NCBI RefSeq assembly: GCF_002386445.1
Contig: NZ_DGIR01000041.1
Coordinates: 20,556-84,555 of the forward strand
Source: Pseudomonas sp. UBA4617
GTDB taxonomy: Bacteria; Pseudomonadota; Gammaproteobacteria; Pseudomonadales; Pseudomonadaceae
Direction of reading: 5' to 3'
Length of the DNA stretch: 64,000 nt
The notes below the pieces were generated by a model. That model made no database searches and was not told the DNA's origin. It worked only from the letters and a program-made list of their open reading frames with translations. Below, in pieces: positions 37,905 to 45,561 of this stretch (positions within the stretch are counted from its first letter, which is position 1; each line of letters starts with the position of its first letter). A program made the position numbers and the translations under genes.

Positions 37905-38773
37905 CTAGACACTCTCCAAGCTCAGAAAATAGCGTTTCTCATATTCTACTGGAGACAGCTGCATAGCGCTGCTGTGTCGACGTTTTGGGTTATAGAACAT
38001 CTCGATGTAATCGAAAATATCACTTCTGGCTTCGTCACGCGTTGCGTAGATCTTTCGTCGGATTCGCTCCCGCTTCAAAAGCTGGAAAAAGCTCTCGGCT
38101 ACGGCATTGTCATGGCAGTTTCCCCGCCGGCTCATGCTGCTGATTACATTTTGGCCTTCAAAAAGCTTTGCCAATCTGAGCTGCAGAACTGACTGCCTTG
38201 ATCTGTGTGAATCATTACTTGCTGCTGTGGCTTGCGTCGCCACACGGCCATCAACATCGCGTCGATAGCCAGGTCGCTGCACATCCTTGGCTTCATTGAC
38301 CAACCAATTACCTGGCGTGAGAAGAGATCCAGCACTACCGCCAGATGAAGCCATCCTTCATGAGTAATATCTGTCATCCAGACCTTGTTCGGCTCGCTGA
38401 CCTTGATCTGCCGGGCAAGGTGGTTGGGCGAGGCCGCGGTTGGTTTTCCGCTATAAAACCCAGGTCGACGGCGATAGCCTGTTTGCGAACGCAACCCCTC
38501 TGCCTGCATCAAACGACCGACTCGATTTCGCCCGCATGTCTCTCCCAGCTCACGTAGGTCATCATGAATTCTGCGGTAGCCGTACACGCCTCCGCTTTCG
38601 AGCCAAGCATGTTTGATCAAGCCAAGCAGACGATGATCTTCTTTTGCTCGGGCAGATTGAGGCTCGGCCAACCAGGCGTAATAGCCGCTGGGATGCACCT
38701 TTAGGGTTTGGCAAAGGCGCCGCACCGGGTAATCCGTCGAGTGCTTCTTGATGAAGGCGTACTTCAGCCGCAC
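37905..38773 (-). pseudogene. IS3-family transposase orfB, frameshifted
   Basis: IS150/IS3-type DDE transposase: helix-rich N-terminus, VWMTDITHE with the first D and IHTDQGSQF with the second. The frame then ends shortly after SDWQSFLK. The rest, GQNVISSMSRRGNCHDNAVAES with the catalytic E, continues in another frame to 37905. The break coincides with the A5 run at 38160-38164; a sixth base would restore the frame. IS3 elements do use programmed frameshifting, but between orfA and orfB, not here, so the enzyme is probably dead. Confidence 0.85.
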
Positions 38774-39042
38774 TCCTTGGCAAAGTACGCGGCGGCCTTC
38801 TTTAAGATGTCTCGCTCTTCCGTCACGTGCTTGAGTTCAGCGCGCAGCTTGCGCAGTTCGGCTTGCTGGTCATCGTCTTGCTGACGCTGCTCTTGGGGTT
38901 TGCTGTAGAGCTTGATCCAGGCGTAGAGGCTGTGAGCGGACATGCCCAAGCGCTGGGCAACATCGGCGACAGGCTTGCCTTTCTCGGTCACTTGCTTGAC
39001 CGCTTCGATCTTGAATTCTTCAGGGTAACGCTGACGACTCAT
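38764..39042 (-). CDS. IS3-family transposase orfA
   Basis: Helix-turn-helix protein of 92 residues (RYPEEFKIEAVKQVTEKG, VADVAQRLGMSAHSLYAWIK) with a C-terminal leucine-zipper-like stretch ending ERDILKKAAAYF. It overlaps orfB by 10 bases, the normal arrangement for -1 frameshift production of OrfAB. Confidence 0.9.
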   Translation of the reverse strand: MSRQRYPEEFKIEAVKQVTEKGKPVADVAQRLGMSAHSLYAWIKLYSKPQEQRQQDDDQQAELRKLRAELKHVTEERDILKKAAAYFAKECG

Positions 39043-39105
39043 GGCACCTCCTATTTGGGCTTCATTATGAGGCTAGGAGGTGTCTAGGAAACCAGGGGCG
39101 ATTCA

Positions 39106-39275
39106 TACTCGCCCTGGGACGGAATCTCAACCAGATCGCCAGGAGCTTGAATGAAGGTCATTACGAGCCGATCACCGTTGCGCGAATCGAGGCGCTTAGC
39201 CGTCTTATCAACAAGTATACGGACATCGTAAGTGACGCGATCCGAGCCAGTCTTGAGCGCTGGAGCCTCGAATGA
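39106..39275 (+). pseudogene. MobC-like mobilisation protein, 3' remnant
   Basis: Starting directly at the IS right end, one frame reads ILALGRNLNQIARSLNEG, then an Ala/Ile/Leu-rich helical stretch ending LERWSLE and TGA at 39273. N-L-N-Q-I-A-R-x-L-N is the hallmark of MobC/relaxosome proteins of mobilisable plasmids and elements. No start codon or N-terminal part remains; the upstream portion was removed or replaced by the IS. Confidence 0.65.
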
Positions 39276-39943
39276 TGCCGGGGTTTGCGAGACTGAAGGT
39301 CCGAGAGCGATCCACGCTTGGAGACCTTCATGATCGAGGGCGAAGAATACGATCTAGCCAGAACCATTGATGAAGCCATTTCAGTCATCGTGTTCGGCTC
39401 TATGCCTAGGAAAGCCCCCGTTGCACCCGGAATCCGCATAAATTACGCAATACTATCGTGCCATCACATGAAGATTCGGTAAGATTCGGTTAGCTCACGA
39501 CTACCGAAGATCAGAAAATGGAATTCAACCCCTTCGACGCCCGAGTGCAGGGCACGCCGACCAGGGTCACTCGGGTGGCGATGCTCATCTGGTTGATCAA
39601 AACGCCTCTACTCAAGGGCTGCATGCACGAGCTTCTAAGGGGCTACTTCGCCCTCAGAGCTAGAAAGCTAGACGCCCGTCATCCTGCACACGGCCGCGAC
39701 AGGCTACAACATTCGACCATCCTCGCAGCTTTCTTACATCCCACCATCTTCGTTGTAAAAACAAAGGTAACAGATCGGGCATTTTCGGTGGCTGATGCCG
39801 GGTGCAGCGAACGCGTAACAACCGTGAACCTAAACTGCCGGGAAGCCGGGCTGGCTAACACCTCGATTGGTAAGCGCCGCCAAAAATTTTTGTCTATGCA
39901 AATAATACATGCATTCTGAAAAACTAATAATTCGGTAAAAACA
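39276..39943. other. Island spacer, no convincing gene
   Basis: A 50-codon frame at 39330-39482 (starting MIEGEEYDLARTIDEAI) and a longer frame at 39518-39919 have no recognisable domain and no ribosome binding site. They may be debris of mobilisation genes. A 10-bp sequence AAGATTCGGT is directly repeated at 39471-39490. The last ~60 bases turn strongly AT-rich and probably hold the promoter of the following operon. Confidence 0.4.
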
Positions 39944-41176
39944 ATGATTGAATTTATCTCTCAGAATAACAAGCAAAACCTAATTTTGTTCGTACATGGT
40001 TTCTGCGGCGGAGAAGCAACCTGGAGAAATGGAACGGCCAAGTCTTTCCCAGAGCTGCTCCTTGACGACCCTGAAATTTCAGAAAACTACGACATTGCTC
40101 AATTTTCTTACTTTACCAAGCTACTGAATCTATTTGCAAAAGCGGGAAAAGTCTCCACAATTCTCAAAAGAGTTTTCTCCACTTCTCATGGAAAACTTGC
40201 CAAGAATATAAGTATTGAAGAAATAGGAAATCTGCTGAGAACCGAGATCCGTTTCAGACTACAGTCCTACCAAAATATAATTATTGTTGCTCATAGCATG
40301 GGCGGGCTAGTTACGAAGAGCGCGATAATTAGTGACCTGTTAGATAAAAACCCTTCGAAAATAAAGCTATTCATTTCATTAGCTGTGCCACATCACGGAG
40401 CGGAAGCAGCGACATACGGAAAGCTAATAAGCGAGAACCTTCAGATTGAAGGGTTGGCCCCGCTTAACGACTTCATACACAAGATCAGTGACGAGTGGCT
40501 GAAAACAAGTCTCAGACCTACCACAAAATATTTTTATGGCGCTTATGACACAGTAGTGAAAAAAACCAGCGCAGCTCCATCGGACAAAGAAAAGTCAGAT
40601 ATCATCCCTGTTAACGAAGATCACACAAGTATAACTAAGCCTGAGGGCCCAGGCAGCACAATCTTTATCGCAGTTCGACAAACAATTTTAGATTTTGAAA
40701 AAAGCGACCCTGGAATGTCCAATCTAGAACTTCAAGAGCTTCTAGACGAAACCAATTTTGATGACGAACTGTTTGTACTAAAGCTTATCAGCGCAGATAT
40801 ACATAAAACTTCCATAAGAGAGGCCAAAGAAGTCTTTCTAAATGCCGAGTATATTAGAAAAATATTTAACAGCCCATCCGATCAAAAACGCCTCGCCGAT
40901 CTTTACAAAAAAATCAGAAAAATATACCAAACTAGCTACTCTAAGTATCTTCATGACGGCATTCCCAATTCAGGCCTTTTGTTAACAGACGTCCACGAAG
41001 TAATTCTAAAAGAAGACAAGGGCTTTTTAGAAACCTTCATCCCTTTCATAAATGCCATCCATAAGCAAGGAATGCTCCATCAACTTTCAAACTCTGAAGA
41101 CGAGAATATTTGGTGGACCAAAGACATCCCTGCTTCGTCCTTGAAAAAACTTATAAGCGAGGACAAAAATGAGTAA
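39944..41176 (+). CDS. ABC-3C-type effector: alpha/beta hydrolase fused to ABC-3C C-terminal domain
   Basis: Protein of 410 residues with two parts. Residues 10-250 are a DUF676/PGAP1-like lipase/esterase: oxyanion segment FVHGFCGG, nucleophile S118 in AHSMGG, and candidate acid D202 and base H227 in NEDHTSITKP. No signal peptide or TM segment is seen, so it is cytoplasmic. Residues 260-410 resemble the C-terminal domain shared by effectors of ABC-three-component systems (ISADIHKTSIREAKEVFLNAE, VHEVILKEDKG). First gene of an AT-rich operon, overlapping the next gene by 8 bases. Likely role: a toxic lipase/esterase unleashed when the ATPase senses invading nucleic acid. Domain recognition is from memory; the mechanism is inference. 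Confidence 0.75.
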   Translation: MIEFISQNNKQNLILFVHGFCGGEATWRNGTAKSFPELLLDDPEISENYDIAQFSYFTKLLNLFAKAGKVSTILKRVFSTSHGKLAKNISIEEIGNLLRTEIRFRLQSYQNIIIVAHSMGGLVTKSAIISDLLDKNPSKIKLFISLAVPHHGAEAATYGKLISENLQIEGLAPLNDFIHKISDEWLKTSLRPTTKYFYGAYDTVVKKTSAAPSDKEKSDIIPVNEDHTSITKPEGPGSTIFIAVRQTILDFEKSDPGMSNLELQELLDETNFDDELFVLKLISADIHKTSIREAKEVFLNAEYIRKIFNSPSDQKRLADLYKKIRKIYQTSYSKYLHDGIPNSGLLLTDVHEVILKEDKGFLETFIPFINAIHKQGMLHQLSNSEDENIWWTKDIPASSLKKLISEDKNE

Positions 41177-41678
41177 GCTACCTTACATACAACCAGAGAG
41201 AGAGCTTCACTATAATCTTGGCGTGCTATTGCTAGTAATAAGCGGGCTCGCCGTAACAAAAAAACGTAAAAAGGTATTGAATCTAGATAAAATTCAATCT
41301 TTCTACTTTCTTACCACTCGCCCTTCCTTACTCAATAGCGTCCTGAAGCTTGCTAACAAAAATCAAATCCTTATAGAAGAAAGGGATTATTACACAGTCG
41401 GGACTTTGTCTCCAAACGTCGAAGAGCTGTTCGACCGAGAAAGGATTCTGACTATGCTAAAAATTCTAGCTTCAAAGGACTTCCTATCCGTAGAATATTC
41501 CAATAACGATGGTTTTTTATTCGACCTGACTGACATCGGCAAAAACAAAGCCAGCGAATTAACCGAGGGATATTTTCAAAGAATATCTTCCTTCATCAAA
41601 TTATTATCAGAGCTTCAGTCACAGCCCCCTTCGAAACTCAATGGATATATAAATTCAGCCTTAAGGCAGGAAGCATAA
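41169..41678 (+). CDS. ABC-3C-type middle component
   Basis: Small cytoplasmic protein of 169 residues placed between effector and ATPase. It begins with LHYNLGVLLLVISGLA, has DKIQSFYFLTTRPSLLNSVLK typical of the middle components of ABC-three-component systems, and then a winged-helix-like region (about 85-130, DFLSVEYSNNDGFLFDLTDIG). It overlaps the effector by 8 bases and the ATPase by 1 (TAATG), so the three are translationally coupled. Middle components are thought to bridge ATPase and effector. Confidence 0.7.
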   Translation: MSKLPYIQPERELHYNLGVLLLVISGLAVTKKRKKVLNLDKIQSFYFLTTRPSLLNSVLKLANKNQILIEERDYYTVGTLSPNVEELFDRERILTMLKILASKDFLSVEYSNNDGFLFDLTDIGKNKASELTEGYFQRISSFIKLLSELQSQPPSKLNGYINSALRQEA

Positions 41679-43702
41679 TGAATACATCTGAAGGTCTTCT
41701 TCTCAAGAATCTAATTCTGCATGGACATCGAAAAGAATATCGAGTCCCTTTCCATCCCGGCATCAACATAATCTATGGCGATGCCGACACCGGAAAATCA
41801 AGCATTCTGCGTCTTGTTTATTATTTACTCGGCGGCAAAGAAATCAAGCTGGACAAAGAAATCACCTCCTCGGTAAAACACGCAACTCTTGAACTTCACA
41901 TCAATGGAAGACCGTACTGCATAAGTCGAGACTTATTCAATCCGTCAAAAGACATTGACGTATACTTCTGCGAGCTTTCAAAAATATCTAATTCTTTCCC
42001 GGAAAAATTTAGGTCAAGCGTTACAAAGGGAGATGAGCAAAACAAGAGTCTTTCTGACTTTTTGCTAGAGGCTTTGGAGTTCCCTACTGTTCGGCTGAAG
42101 CAAGCACCGACAAAAGACTCGTCAGAAACAGCTCGATTGAGCTTTTTAGACTTATTTAAGTTCATGTATTTAGACCAAGATGATGTAGGCAGCTCTCATA
42201 TGCTCAACATCGGCAACCCTGTTTTGGAAACTAAAAACAGGGAAGTCTTAAAATACATTTTTAATGTTCTAGATTCTAGCGCTTCGGAACTCGAGGTTGA
42301 AATCTCAAAAAAATCAACTGATAAGACACAGCTGATCAGTCAGTATACGGCAATTACTTCATTTTTAAAGCAAACGGAATTCAAAGATACTGAGTCACTT
42401 GATGAAGAAATTAGCAACATCGACCTTGTTAAAGCAGAGCTAAAGGATCAAGTATCTGATTTAAACAAAAGAATGACGAGCAATAATGCACTGTACCAAG
42501 GGCTGAAGGACGTGCTAAACACAATAAGCCTCAAGATAGATCAGCAAGAAAATACAAAGAAGTCAAAGTTACGTAACATTGAACGATTCACTCGGCTCCT
42601 CAACGAGTATGAAAACGATATTGAGCGAATAAAGGCTGGGGTTTCAGCCAGGGAAATCATCGGACGTGACGTCCAAGAGCAAACTAATTGCCCAATTTGT
42701 GAAACAGTTATCGAAATCCAAGATCTATCTGAAAAATTTGACTTACCTGACGATAGCCGTTTAAAAAACGAACTTTCAGCTATCACCCGTAGAACTAGGG
42801 ATCTGAAGCAGCTAATCGCAGAGAACAGAGCTGACCTGGAGATAGCCAACAGCCTTCTTTCAGCGCTTTACACAGAGAAAAACAAAGCTCGCGAGATGAT
42901 CGACGACGAGCTAAAAACCTCGATATCGCCTTACTTAGCAGAGCGAGATGCGATCATTTCAGAACTTGCCCAGCTTGATGAACGCAGAGGAAAAGCGGTG
43001 CATTCTCTGCGTGTAAGAAACACTCAAACAGGAATTGCTGATCAGATAGCGCGCTTAGCAGGAAATATTGAGAATCTTAAAATAAAATTGGAAGAGCTTC
43101 GAAAGAATGCGCCTTCGCTCGACAACGTAATTAGAGACTTAGGCATTGACCTCAACAACTTCATAAAAGAAATTAAAATAAAAAACCACAACGGCGTAGG
43201 AATTCATTCAAAAACTTTTTTCCCTGTAGTGAGAGGCACTGAGTATCGGAAAATCAATTCTGGAGGTCTGCGCACGATCGTCTCAATTGGTTATCTGACG
43301 GCTATCCTTTCTCAAAAGCTACGGAAGGACACCAATCTTCCGGGACTGCTAATGATTGACACCGTAGGTAAGTTTTTGGGTAAGACTCCCGAAAATTCTG
43401 CCACAGATCAAACCGATGATCTAAACGAAGCAGATGGAGTTGCGGATCCTGAGAAGTACAAAAACCTATTCGAAGCACTTATTAAAACCGCCGAGCAATT
43501 CGACAATAAAAACAAACTTTGCCAGATAATTTTGGTTGACAACGACATACCTCATAACGTTGCCTACGAAATCCAAGGGTTGGAAATTGCACACTATAGG
43601 TCAAATGGAGTGAATGGTCTTCCGACCGGCCTTATTGATGACTGGGACTTAGCCGCCCCCCAAAAGCATTCCCTTACACAAATAGATGATGGCCAGATAT
43701 AA
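41678..43702 (+). CDS. DUF3732-type ABC ATPase of the ABC-3C system
   Basis: SMC/Rad50-like ATPase of 674 residues. Walker A is GDADTGKSS at 34-42, and long coiled-coil stretches lie at about 200-320 and 360-480. Between them NCPICET has a C-x2-C (C337, C340) in the position of a zinc hook. A short ABC signature S-G-G lies at 527-529, and the Walker B region is LLMIDTVGKFLG with D560 followed by T rather than the usual glutamate. Matches DUF3732, the ATPase class of ABC-3C systems. It probably senses DNA or RNA ends and controls the hydrolase effector. Confidence 0.75.
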   Translation: MNTSEGLLLKNLILHGHRKEYRVPFHPGINIIYGDADTGKSSILRLVYYLLGGKEIKLDKEITSSVKHATLELHINGRPYCISRDLFNPSKDIDVYFCELSKISNSFPEKFRSSVTKGDEQNKSLSDFLLEALEFPTVRLKQAPTKDSSETARLSFLDLFKFMYLDQDDVGSSHMLNIGNPVLETKNREVLKYIFNVLDSSASELEVEISKKSTDKTQLISQYTAITSFLKQTEFKDTESLDEEISNIDLVKAELKDQVSDLNKRMTSNNALYQGLKDVLNTISLKIDQQENTKKSKLRNIERFTRLLNEYENDIERIKAGVSAREIIGRDVQEQTNCPICETVIEIQDLSEKFDLPDDSRLKNELSAITRRTRDLKQLIAENRADLEIANSLLSALYTEKNKAREMIDDELKTSISPYLAERDAIISELAQLDERRGKAVHSLRVRNTQTGIADQIARLAGNIENLKIKLEELRKNAPSLDNVIRDLGIDLNNFIKEIKIKNHNGVGIHSKTFFPVVRGTEYRKINSGGLRTIVSIGYLTAILSQKLRKDTNLPGLLMIDTVGKFLGKTPENSATDQTDDLNEADGVADPEKYKNLFEALIKTAEQFDNKNKLCQIILVDNDIPHNVAYEIQGLEIAHYRSNGVNGLPTGLIDDWDLAAPQKHSLTQIDDGQI

Positions 43703-43779
43703 GTGTTACGTCAACGATGCTGGATTTGCCAGGCAGCCAAATTAAATGCGCATCCACTCTGACAGGAGTATTTAATCCT

Positions 43780-45042
43780 ATGGACCTCAGCCACGCCAGC
43801 TATGACATGCAGTTCGCTCTGCATCAGGTATGTTCCTCTCCAGATCCGCTCTCAGCATTAAGGGCGTATGAAAGTAACCACCATTTGCTCAAGGACTGGA
43901 GGATAATTTATGCCGCGGCTGATGATCGAGGTCCATTTAAACTTAGACGCCAAGAGTTCGCTGACCGAGGCTTTATATCAACCTGTTTTCGCGGAAAATC
44001 ACTTTGGATATTGGACACTGAAGCAATCAGCACTTTGTCGCCAGTAAGATTTCAAATGGGGTATGGTACGTTTGTTGATTCCAATGCAGCAAGCTTCATT
44101 AAGGCACTGGGATATCGCGACAAGCCGTCTTCGGAACTGATTAATCGCGGGCTATCTCTACGAAAAAACCTCAACCGAGAGGAGCTTTCTAACCTAAATC
44201 CATATTTGTATCTGTGGGAGGCGCAACGTTCCTGGAGTTCACAAACGATCGAGAACAGCCGCATGACTCTCGCAGCAATCCATGCACTGTCACTAGACCC
44301 TAACCCTCTAGACGAGTCTTGGGGCTTACGATTTAGAAAACTTCACAAAGAGCAAGCTGAATATCAGGCAGACCAATTAATTTCTGATTTTCAAAGCCAA
44401 CTAGATAATGGGTTGAGCGAGGGCATTGAACAACAAGTAAGCCTTGTGGAATGCATGATTTTACGCACCAAAATTATTGAAGCAAGCTCTTCCAAATCAT
44501 CAGAGTACAAGATGGAAGAGCTTATGCAGTTCATGCATGAAGATCTATCAATTTTTATGCTAAGAGAGTTGATTGTTTGCGCTGACATATTATGTCGAAG
44601 CGGCCGATCTGCGCTATCAAAAAAACTCAACTCTTTGCTTGATAAGAAAGACCCACTTGCAATAATAAAGAATTGCTCATGGGATCTTTATTTACCAAGA
44701 GCTTTAGATGCAATGGCCAACACGAATACTCTACCTGAAGCTGAATTTTACCTTGGCAATTTAATCACCTTTGATACCGATGTGGCTGACATCCTCAGAC
44801 TTACAGAGCTACGCGCAATGGCAATGCACCGAAAGTCTTCGCTTACATTCCCTTTCTTTAACGAGGAATTTGTAGACTGGCTACTAGCTCGACTAGGTGA
44901 AAGACGCATGAACTCTATTTCAAATATTTTCCAAGCAGAAGCTTTCGAGTTACGAGCAAAGCAACGAAGCCATGAGAAAGTTAAGAACATAATTTTAGAG
45001 GATCGAGCTCGTTTACTTTCACTAAAAAAGTCGAAGCACTGA
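43780..45042 (+). CDS. Unrecognised island protein with PIN-like acidic motifs
   Basis: AT-rich gene on the same strand, 77 bases after the ATPase stop. It encodes 420 residues from the ATG at 43780 (AGGAG 11 bases upstream) or 441 from the ATG at 43717 (only 14 bases after the ATPase stop, no ribosome binding site). No domain is recognised with confidence. Acidic motifs GTFVDSN (D100, N102), SWDLYLPRA (D302) and LITFDTDVADIL (D332, D334), at the ends of predicted strands, recall the spaced aspartates of PIN-like nucleases. Residues 185-290 are helical. It could be a fourth component of the ABC-3C operon or an independent toxin-like nuclease. Confidence 0.5.
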   Translation: MDLSHASYDMQFALHQVCSSPDPLSALRAYESNHHLLKDWRIIYAAADDRGPFKLRRQEFADRGFISTCFRGKSLWILDTEAISTLSPVRFQMGYGTFVDSNAASFIKALGYRDKPSSELINRGLSLRKNLNREELSNLNPYLYLWEAQRSWSSQTIENSRMTLAAIHALSLDPNPLDESWGLRFRKLHKEQAEYQADQLISDFQSQLDNGLSEGIEQQVSLVECMILRTKIIEASSSKSSEYKMEELMQFMHEDLSIFMLRELIVCADILCRSGRSALSKKLNSLLDKKDPLAIIKNCSWDLYLPRALDAMANTNTLPEAEFYLGNLITFDTDVADILRLTELRAMAMHRKSSLTFPFFNEEFVDWLLARLGERRMNSISNIFQAEAFELRAKQRSHEKVKNIILEDRARLLSLKKSKH

Positions 45043-45325
45043 ATTCACGGTCCATTCACTTGTAGCGCGCAATCTTAGGAATGCCCGGTACGCCGGTTGC
45101 TCAGCCTAACCGTTTGGTAGCAGAGCTACACGTGGGCATTCAGACGCCCCGTACTCCAAGTACCGTTGGATATTTCTACTGAAAATCGGTACGGAAGCGG
45201 TACAATGCTCAGCTTGGGCGACCTTCTCAAGATTAAGCTCAACATCCGGAATTACGGGGCCTACAGCTATGCCAAGCTACGTTCACTTTACAGCGCTTTC
45301 TCCAGGCATATCAGCTCGCCCAGCA
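45043..45325. other. Island right margin, no convincing gene
   Basis: A 42-codon frame at 45205-45333 starts MLSLGDLLKIKLNIRNYG, and its stop falls inside attR. It has no recognisable domain. No remnant of a tyrosine recombinase (no R...H-x-x-R...Y) was found, although this is where an integrase gene would be expected. Confidence 0.4.
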
Positions 45326-45371
45326 ACTCATAATCCTTTGGTCCACGGTTCGAGTCCGTGTGGGCCCACCA
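45326..45371. repeat. attR: second copy of the 46-bp tRNA 3' end
   Basis: Identical to 36648-36693, from ACTCATAATCC to GGGCCCACCA. It lacks the 5' half of the tRNA and is therefore not a functional gene. It marks the right boundary of the island. Confidence 0.92.
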
Positions 45372-45380
45372 GCTACGACG

Positions 45381-45404
45381 AAGCCGCGCGATTGCGCGGC
45401 TTTT
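45381..45404 (+). terminator. Original chromosomal terminator of the tRNA
   Basis: GCCGCGC and GCGCGGC with a short loop, preceded by AA and followed by TTTT, lie 10 bases after attR. Before island insertion this would have followed the tRNA directly. Confidence 0.8.
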
Positions 45405-45489
45405 GCGTTTCTAGCGCTGCGAAAACGCAAGGTGACTTTGACGTTCCACAACCCGCAATAACCAAACAACCTGCCTTGAAAATAGACAG

Positions 45490-45552
45490 TGAGCCGAATA
45501 GCCGGCATTATCGGCTCATCATATGAGCCGAATAGGCTCGTTAATCGGCTCA
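45490..45552. promoter_or_regulatory. Duplicated operator array upstream of the fic gene
   Basis: Four 8-base half-sites alternate in orientation: TGAGCCGA at 45490 and 45524, TCGGCTCA at 45511 and 45545. Each pair has the same 13-base spacing and the whole unit repeats at 34 bp. The inner two also pair across 5 bases. The array ends 9 bases before the chosen fic start and would suit autoregulation by the C-terminal winged helix of the Fic protein. Confidence 0.65.
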
Positions 45553-45561
45553 GCGAACCTT

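Larger units (their letters stand above)
37887..39105. mobile_element. IS3-family insertion sequence, 1219 bp, inactive
   Basis: Perfect 26-bp terminal inverted repeats begin TGAATCGCCCCTGG at both ends (37887-37912 and the complement at 39080-39105). Inside are orfA and a frameshifted orfB on the minus strand. The flanking bases (AAT on the left, TAC on the right) are not a target-site duplication, suggesting loss of adjacent DNA or recombination between copies after insertion. The IS name is not recognised. Confidence 0.9.
36648..45371. mobile_element. tRNA-integrated genomic island with defence genes
   Basis: About 8.7 kb bounded by exact 46-bp copies of the tRNA 3' end. The interior is clearly AT-richer than the flanks, most strongly 39900-45050, with non-Pseudomonas codon use. 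Contents are an AbiTii-like gene, an IS3-family element, a mobC-like remnant, a three-gene ABC-3C-type operon and a further unknown gene. No integrase, recombination directionality factor or replication gene is seen, so it appears unable to move by itself. Confidence 0.88.

Noticed and set aside
37905..38773. Programmed frameshift in the IS orfB
   Set aside because: IS3-family programmed slippage occurs at the orfA-orfB junction; a break between the second D and the E is best read as a mutation or sequencing error.
39471..39490. Tandem AAGATTCGGT repeat as a possible CRISPR or iteron start
   Set aside because: Only two 10-bp units without spacers or further copies.
39518..39919. 133-codon frame in the island
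   Set aside because: No domain, no ribosome binding site, and composition unlike the neighbouring AT-rich genes; kept only as unassigned spacer.
45326..45371. A second tRNA gene
   Set aside because: Only the 3' 46 bases are present; the acceptor 5' strand and D arm are missing, so it is an attachment-site copy.
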